Assembly: GCA_030065855.1 (NCBI GenBank)
Contig: JASJCT010000031.1
Location: forward strand, 1-59,157
Source of the DNA: Myxococcota bacterium
GTDB taxonomy: Bacteria > Myxococcota_A > Polyangia > JAAYKL01
Length of the DNA stretch: 59,157 nt
Direction of reading: 5' to 3'
The position numbers and the translations under genes are program-made. Positions 54,504-59,157 of the stretch are shown here, one piece after another. How positions within the stretch are numbered: position 1 is the stretch's first letter; each line of letters opens with the position of its first letter. The notes under the pieces are model-generated. The model searched no databases and had not been told where the DNA came from. It worked only from the letters and a program-made list of their open reading frames with translations.

Positions 54504-55937
54504 ATGAGACAAGAAGACGACAAACGGTTCACGAGGCGGTGGTTTCTAAAGACTTCCGGGGCTGTTGCAGCTGCTACTGGGAGCGCCTTGGTCGGTTGTG
54601 GCGCGGCGCAGCCCAGTGCAGTCGATCCGGTGGCCCAAGTACCCCAAGGGACAACGGACCCCGGCGCGGTGGCTGAGTCAGCGGCAGCGGACATGCCGGC
54701 AATCAAGCGTCATCGGAGGTTGGGACGCACCGGATTCGCGGTGTCGGACATCTCCATGGGATGCGCCCGCGTGGGCGAGAAGAACGTGGTGCGGTACGCC
54801 TACGACCGGGGCGTCAATCTATTCGATTTGGCCGAAAGCTACGGCAAGGGGGACGCAGAGCGCAACATCGGCGAGGCGATGGCGCACATGGATCGCAAAA
54901 AGATTTTTCTCCAGACCAAGGTCAAGATCGAAAAGACAGACACAGCACCGGTGCTGGTGGATCGGTTCAACAAATGCCTGGAGCGGATGAAGACCGACTA
55001 TGTCGACGCGCTGCATTTTCACTCTGTAGTGGACAAGAACCTCATCACCCACGCCGGCTTTCACGAGGCCGTGACGCGGCTCAAGCAAGAGGGCAAGGTC
55101 AAGTATACCGGTATCTCGTGTCACGGTCCGTGGGGCGAACAGCAGGGTAGCATGGAGGAAGTGCTTCTTGCAGCAGTTGAGGACGGGCGATTTGATGTCA
55201 TGTTGTTGGTCTACAACTTCATGAAATCAGGCGAAGGCGAGCGGGTGCTCAAGGCATGCAAGGAGAAAAATATCGGTACCCAGGCCATGAAGACCTACAC
55301 CGGCAAAATTGAGGTGGAGCGGTTTGATCCGGAAAACCCCTCGGGTGACTACAAGGCGATCCTCAAAATGCTCGAAGACGCGGGCCTGCCCCGCGAGGAG
55401 GCTATCGCGCGAATCTATAAAGTTCAGGACCACAAAATTAAAGAGGCGGAAAAATATAAGCCTGCCATGGACGCCTTCTTGAGCAAGCACGGCGTAAATA
55501 CCCAAAAGCAGCTCGAAGTGGAGAGCGTCCGGTGGGTATTTGCCAATCCGGCCATGCACACGGTTTGTGTCTCATTTTCCGACTTCGATAGAGTGGATCG
55601 ATTTCTGCCCATCTCAGGCACCGAGCTCAGCGCTCGTGGTGCCCAGCTGCTGCGGGATTATGAGCTGGCCTTTAGCCGCTGCTATTGCCGACACGGCTGC
55701 ACCATGTGCATGGCTGTATGCCCCCATCGAGTGCCGGTCAGCCGGATCATGCGGTATTTCTATTACTTTGATAATCAGGGCAGCGAAAAACAGGCGATGG
55801 AAAAGTACGCCAAGCTTGGACGCAACAACGCCTCATCCTGCCTGACCTGCGACGCACCGTGTTCCCTCACGTGTCCCCATGGGGTGGCGGTTCATGCTAG
55901 CCTGCTCAAAGCCCACGCAACCCTGAGCCTGGCTTAG
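54504..55937 (+). CDS. Tat-exported aldo/keto reductase lipoprotein with C-terminal Fe-S cluster motifs
   Basis: 477 residues. A twin-arginine signal TRRWFLKTSG ends at the lipobox LVGC (Cys32), so it is exported folded and anchored. The aldo/keto reductase barrel has its tetrad at Asp108 (LFDLAESYGKG), Tyr113, Lys139 (QTKVK) and His173 (ALHFHS). The C-terminus adds CYCRHGCTMCMAVCPHRVP and CLTCDAPCSLTCPHGVAV, two ferredoxin-type cysteine groups. Such fused reductases may transfer electrons to or from an external substrate. The ribosome site GGGGAGGTGAG is strong. Confidence 0.85.
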   Translation: MRQEDDKRFTRRWFLKTSGAVAAATGSALVGCGAAQPSAVDPVAQVPQGTTDPGAVAESAAADMPAIKRHRRLGRTGFAVSDISMGCARVGEKNVVRYAYDRGVNLFDLAESYGKGDAERNIGEAMAHMDRKKIFLQTKVKIEKTDTAPVLVDRFNKCLERMKTDYVDALHFHSVVDKNLITHAGFHEAVTRLKQEGKVKYTGISCHGPWGEQQGSMEEVLLAAVEDGRFDVMLLVYNFMKSGEGERVLKACKEKNIGTQAMKTYTGKIEVERFDPENPSGDYKAILKMLEDAGLPREEAIARIYKVQDHKIKEAEKYKPAMDAFLSKHGVNTQKQLEVESVRWVFANPAMHTVCVSFSDFDRVDRFLPISGTELSARGAQLLRDYELAFSRCYCRHGCTMCMAVCPHRVPVSRIMRYFYYFDNQGSEKQAMEKYAKLGRNNASSCLTCDAPCSLTCPHGVAVHASLLKAHATLSLA

Positions 55938-55976
55938 TCGGCAGGAGAACGGTTCATCCCCAAAGTTGCCCCCAAA

Positions 55977-57310
55977 GTTGCCGCTCAAGGACCCTGAACA
56001 TTTTTTTCATTTTTTTTACACATCGTGCATATTTTTTGGAAACGATCCGCTTCGAGTGGCCGAGTAGGAGGGTATGGGTAGAAGAATCCGAGCTTTCGAG
56101 CCTCATAAAGTCTACGCCGTGGTCATCCGTACGGTCGACCAGCAGTTTCTCTTCAAACCTGATCACGACCCAAAACACCCGCTCCTTACCGCTGGATGCC
56201 CGGTCGAGGCGTTCAACAGATTCCATCAGAAAATCCCTGACCCCAGTATCATTGACGTTATCGGCTCAGCTGCCGCCAGGGCTAACGTGCTGGCGCCGAT
56301 TCAAATCCATTGGGTGGAGTCGAACATTAACCATCTCCAGATTGGTTTCTCCGTAACTCCTGAACAACTACCCAATATCGCTCCCTTTTTTCGCAATTTC
56401 TTCAGTTACATCGCGGTTAAGCTAAACAAGAAATGGAAAAGGAATGGGCATGCCTTCGGCGCTTCCTATCGGGCAACCGTCTGCATTGACGATGTTTCAG
56501 TGGAACAGCAGATGGTCTATGCAATGACCGCCACCGTCAAAGATTTTCTGGTGGAGAAAGTCGATGAATCTCCCTTCTTTACCACATTCCATCATCTCTC
56601 TCGCGGGGAAAAGCTACAGTTTTTTCGCATTGATTGGACTGGGTATCATCTAGCCGGGAGTTATCGCAAAAAGAGTCATTGTCCTCAGGACTATGTCCAG
56701 TGGCTGGACCTTAAAATAACCCCGATTCCGAGCCAGGCAGATTGGCCGGCTCACAAGCGTCAGGCGTGGATGCGGGCGCAAGTACTCGCGGTCGAGGAGC
56801 GGGTTCAGGAAATGCTCAGGAAGGAAGGTCGCCAAGCGATGGGTGTAACGGTGCAGTATCAGACCAATCCTCGGGCGCGTCCGCGCCATCCAAAGGAATC
56901 GGGTAGGCAGCCGTTGTGTCATTGTTCGGATCCCGAGCAACGCAAAACATTTAGGCGTCAATGGCAAAAGATTTTGTCGGCATATCGGAAAGCCTCCATC
57001 GACTACCGGATGGGTATGTTGCACCGAGCGTTCCCGGAAGGTACTTTCAGACCGCCCCTTATCAAACCCTATTTCGACGCCTGCTTCTGACCGACTGAAA
57101 GCGCATAAGATCTAGCATTTCTCTCAGGCGCGTGGCTCCCAGCACACAGCTGCGTTAAATCGATATAAAACTGAACAAATAACGTGAAATTAAACCCGGA
57201 ATCATCCTTGATGCTGTTATTCGAAGCACCCATTCAGTAAAAGATTACCGACCTTATCAATTTTATACCCTCTCTCGACCGACAAATCTTCAGGGTCTTT
57301 GAGCGGCAAT
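55977..57310 (+). mobile_element. Transposon with 23-bp imperfect terminal inverted repeats and a Y1-like transposase
   Basis: The left end (55977-55999, beginning GTTGCCGCTCAA) and the right end (57288-57310, ending GAGCGGCAAT) are inverted copies matching at 20 of 23 bases. They flank one transposase gene plus 75 bases on the left and about 200 bases on the right. A third copy of the same end lies at 58903-58925. Just left of the first end, CCCAAAGTTGCC is repeated in tandem (55959-55982), perhaps an insertion trace. Terminal inverted repeats are not usual for Y1 (HUH) transposases, which makes the unit worth attention. Exact target-site duplication could not be read. Confidence 0.68.
56074..57090 (+). 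CDS. Y1-like (IS200/REP-associated) transposase with HUQ motif
   Basis: 338 residues. It fits the REP-associated Y1 transposase plan: strand pattern HKVYAVVIRTVDQQFLF, then a metal/catalytic motif NINHLQIGF, in which the usual HUH is HLQ (His-hydrophobic-Gln), then helix with Tyr in FFSYIAVKLNKKW, and RNGHAFGASYRATVCIDDVSVEQQMVYAMTATVKDFLVEK, the family's conserved middle. A basic C-terminal extension of about 130 residues (PRHPKESGRQPLCHCSDPEQRKTFRRQWQK) is not part of the core. ATG at 56074 follows AGGAGGG. Likely active for transposition if the Gln variant is tolerated, as in known HUQ enzymes. Confidence 0.75.
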   Translation: MGRRIRAFEPHKVYAVVIRTVDQQFLFKPDHDPKHPLLTAGCPVEAFNRFHQKIPDPSIIDVIGSAAARANVLAPIQIHWVESNINHLQIGFSVTPEQLPNIAPFFRNFFSYIAVKLNKKWKRNGHAFGASYRATVCIDDVSVEQQMVYAMTATVKDFLVEKVDESPFFTTFHHLSRGEKLQFFRIDWTGYHLAGSYRKKSHCPQDYVQWLDLKITPIPSQADWPAHKRQAWMRAQVLAVEERVQEMLRKEGRQAMGVTVQYQTNPRARPRHPKESGRQPLCHCSDPEQRKTFRRQWQKILSAYRKASIDYRMGMLHRAFPEGTFRPPLIKPYFDACF

Positions 57311-57373
57311 TCGAGGCAATTCGAGCACTAGGCGGCGGAGGAATTCTCGGGATTGGGAATTGAAACAGCAATA

Positions 57374-57424
57374 TAGGGAATGAAAGTTGCAAAAATAGGG
57401 AATTTATCTTGTTAATATAGGGAC
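57374..57424. promoter_or_regulatory. Three TAGGGA repeats phased at exactly 22 bp
   Basis: TAGGGAA at 57374, TAGGGAA at 57396 and TAGGGAC at 57418 stand 22 bp apart, two helical turns, each preceded by A/T (ATA or AAAA). A weaker fourth (TTGGGAA) occurs at 57353, 21 bp before the first. They end 12 bp before the -35 of the metalloprotease promoter, which is how activator-binding arrays are placed. Confidence 0.5.
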
Positions 57425-57435
57425 TCTGTTCCGTT

Positions 57436-57462
57436 TTGAATACAGCACTTTTCACATATAAA
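57436..57462 (+). promoter_or_regulatory. Candidate promoter of the metalloprotease gene
   Basis: TTGAAT at 57436-57441 and TATAAA at 57457-57462 are separated by 15 bases, slightly short for sigma-70. Expected transcription start near 57469, giving a leader of about 50 bases that ends with AAAGGA before the TTG start at 57521. Confidence 0.45.
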
Positions 57463-57520
57463 AAAGACAGTAGCGCTAATTGGGACGATAGTGCGCCCAA
57501 TTCAAAGAAAGGAATTTGTT

Positions 57521-58798
57521 TTGAAAAAAACGCTTATTGGCATTATGTGTCTCTCCTTCGTCACCTTGTGTTCAAGCTATAGTTTAGCAGGGGGATATCG
57601 AAAGCAAATCTGCGCCAGATGGCCCACGGAGTTCACTGACACCAAAGTTGGAGAAGACATATTCCCAGATGAAGGTCCTGTGGACAGACGCGCCGCGTTT
57701 GCCAGTGCAACCATGTATTGGCCCTGGGGCACCCGATGGACCGGTACTTTGGACGAAGATGGCTGCACGCCAAAGCTACGTCTGTACACAGAATATGATT
57801 ACGAGCTTCGTGTGCGTACCAAGATCCAGCATCCGAGCGATTCCTCAATCCGCATCTATGTGCAAGACAATTCAAGCCCTTCTGTGCCTGGATCGGCGGA
57901 ATGTAATCCAAGTTCTTCGACAGGAGGATATAAATGGTACGATGAGGAGTTCATTCCCACGGCTTCAATATACAAACAGTATATTACGATGGGTAGCCTC
58001 AGTTGGGATACCAATATGGCTGCCATCGCCGGCCAGGTAATGCGCCGCCATACTGAAATAAACCTTGGATTGATTAGCAATACATATCTATTTGTCTATG
58101 GTGGCGATGAGGTCGAATTTGATGGCCGTTGCGGGGGAAGTGGAAGCGTGGACTACTACGGAATAGAAATTCGGAATGAAGGGGCAGATCGATCAAGGAA
58201 GAAATTTCAAGCAGTCCATGAATTTGGGCATGCTATTGGCGACGCATATGCCGATTTCTACGATATCCATTCAGGAAGCGCATATCACGATAGACCTCTG
58301 TTATGTTATTGCACTGGCACGACTCACTGTCTCCAATCCAGAGAATACATTGCACATGCACAAAGTGAGGGGTTTGCACACTTCATTTCCTCAGCGGTTT
58401 TCAATAAGCGAAACACAACCGATCAAAACGGTTTTTTTGGTTATTACAAACCCATCAACTACCCACCAGGTCGTATAGACTGTACAGACGACGTCTGTCC
58501 GGTTGATTTAACCCAGTTTGAACGATGGTGGCATACATGGTGCGACACGTCTTGGAACGATAGAGGTGTTGAATGGGACTGGTTGGTTTTCTTTTGGAAT
58601 CTATGGACGGCGGACGATTCATCCAGGTATAGCATAACGGACATACTGGATGTTTGGGAGAGGCTGATATCTAGTTATTCGCATTATTCGGATTGGACCT
58701 GGGTAAATGTCGTCAACGCTGCAATAGCTGAACATGGCTCAACGAAGGGAGACTTTCTAAAAGTTATGGGAGAAAACGACGCAGGCTTGCATAATTAA
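57521..58798 (+). CDS. Secreted HEFGH zinc metalloprotease-like protein
   Basis: 425 residues. TTG at 57521 is preferred over the in-frame GTG at 57491 because AAAGGA precedes it and the signal peptide (LIGIMCLSFVTLCSSYSLA) starts there. The zinc motif is HEFGH at residues 233-237 (AVHEFGHAIGDAYADF), and EGFAHFISS about 60 residues later could give the third ligand, as in gluzincins. Eight or more cysteines (CYCTGTTHC, CTDDVCP, WCDTSW) suggest disulphides and extracellular location. The 160-residue N-terminal part is beta-rich with unknown fold. Not assigned to a named peptidase family. Confidence 0.65.
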   Translation: MKKTLIGIMCLSFVTLCSSYSLAGGYRKQICARWPTEFTDTKVGEDIFPDEGPVDRRAAFASATMYWPWGTRWTGTLDEDGCTPKLRLYTEYDYELRVRTKIQHPSDSSIRIYVQDNSSPSVPGSAECNPSSSTGGYKWYDEEFIPTASIYKQYITMGSLSWDTNMAAIAGQVMRRHTEINLGLISNTYLFVYGGDEVEFDGRCGGSGSVDYYGIEIRNEGADRSRKKFQAVHEFGHAIGDAYADFYDIHSGSAYHDRPLLCYCTGTTHCLQSREYIAHAQSEGFAHFISSAVFNKRNTTDQNGFFGYYKPINYPPGRIDCTDDVCPVDLTQFERWWHTWCDTSWNDRGVEWDWLVFFWNLWTADDSSRYSITDILDVWERLISSYSHYSDWTWVNVVNAAIAEHGSTKGDFLKVMGENDAGLHN

Positions 58799-58902
58799 TC
58801 TCAGCTTGGCTTCGCAGTCCGCTATTGCCTTGGTCGTGTCGATTTGTCTGTAGGCGTAAGGGGGTGGTACTACAGGAAGGCCAAGGAAGCCGGCTAGGCT
58901 GA

Positions 58903-59045
58903 GTTGCCGCTCAAGAACCCTGAAGGTTTTTCAGTTGAGAGAGGGGGCGGCAGCTGAGCCGATGATGTCGATAATGCTTGGGTCTGGGATTTTCTTATGG
59001 AATCTGTACCCCCCTTCTCGGCCACACGAGGCGGATCGTTTCCAT
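58903..59045 (-). mobile_element. Internally deleted relative of the 55977-57310 transposon
   Basis: Positions 58903-58925 repeat the 23-bp terminal sequence of the transposon. On the minus strand, 59045-58946 keeps the upstream ETIRLVWP stretch and the KIPDPSIIDIIGSAAA part of the transposase, with a large deletion where the intact copy has its start. The gene-coding part is broken by frameshift. It is a non-coding leftover or a small element mobilised in trans. No second end was found before the window edge, so the unit may continue beyond it. Confidence 0.6.
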
Positions 59046-59157
59046 CTTAACCGGCCAATAATGGTTTCATTTTGATAAGGGTTGAAAAATATTAGAATAT
59101 TTGGTTTGTTTTTTTTGCATTTAGTTCCTCTGGTTTCCGAGATTCTAAAAAAACGGT

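Noticed and set aside
54162..54512. Minus-strand frame of 116 residues with a transposase-like flavour
   Set aside because: Overlaps both neighbours, has no start signal and no motif I can name with confidence.

Overview
The window reads as chromosomal DNA of a Gram-negative bacterium of deltaproteobacterial or Myxococcota-like type. Three things support this: many lipoproteins with lipobox signal peptides and Thr/Asp/Glu/Ser repeat linkers (TDTD, TETGSD, SDGD), a cysteine-rich motif (CEPGATQPCVC) familiar from secreted myxobacterial proteins, and outer-membrane proteins. The taxonomic placement is inference. No rRNA, tRNA or CRISPR array was seen.

Layout. 1-17 kb is a housekeeping and envelope region. 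It holds a DUF885-like lipoprotein with a coiled-coil insertion, RNase J, a translationally coupled operon (M49-like peptidase, class I aminotransferase, omega-amidase), a MOT1 molybdate transporter, UbiE/MenG, two beta-propeller-type lipoproteins, RadC, and an ECF sigma/anti-sigma pair behind a small membrane protein.

17.2-32.7 kb is an exopolysaccharide or surface-glycan locus. It contains a Wzx flippase, a hexapeptide acetyltransferase, two glycosyltransferases, a DUF4091-type secreted protein with a zinc ribbon, an initiating sugar transferase on the opposite strand, a degenerate tyrosine-kinase-like ATPase and a Wzz/GNVR chain-length protein. In the middle sit a complete partner-switching module (RsbW-like kinase, STAS protein, PP2C phosphatase) and an acyl carrier protein with its own acyl-AMP ligase. 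This suggests phosphorylation-controlled glycan production plus acylation of the product.

34.5-40.8 kb is a minus-strand block. Cobamide genes (cbiB, and a fused threonine-phosphate decarboxylase/cobyric acid synthase) flank a compact tusA-dsrE2-dsrE-histidine kinase operon, a possible sulfur-relay sensory unit.

40.9-59.1 kb carries secreted and envelope functions: an S9 prolyl oligopeptidase, a Fur regulator coupled to a Com-like zinc finger, an outer-membrane barrel, a double amidohydrolase, a subtilisin with a long Thr-Asp tail, a POT peptide transporter, a Tat-exported aldo/keto reductase with Fe-S clusters, and a secreted HEFGH metalloprotease. The last sits behind three TAGGGA repeats phased at exactly 22 bp.

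The right end also contains a Y1-like transposon (55977-57310) bounded by 23-bp imperfect inverted repeats, and two internally deleted relatives at 52.3-52.5 kb and 58.9-59.0 kb.

Best candidates for something undescribed: the TusA/DsrE/kinase unit between cobamide genes, the partner-switch plus ACP/ligase module inside the glycan locus, and the TIR-bounded transposon with its deletion derivatives.
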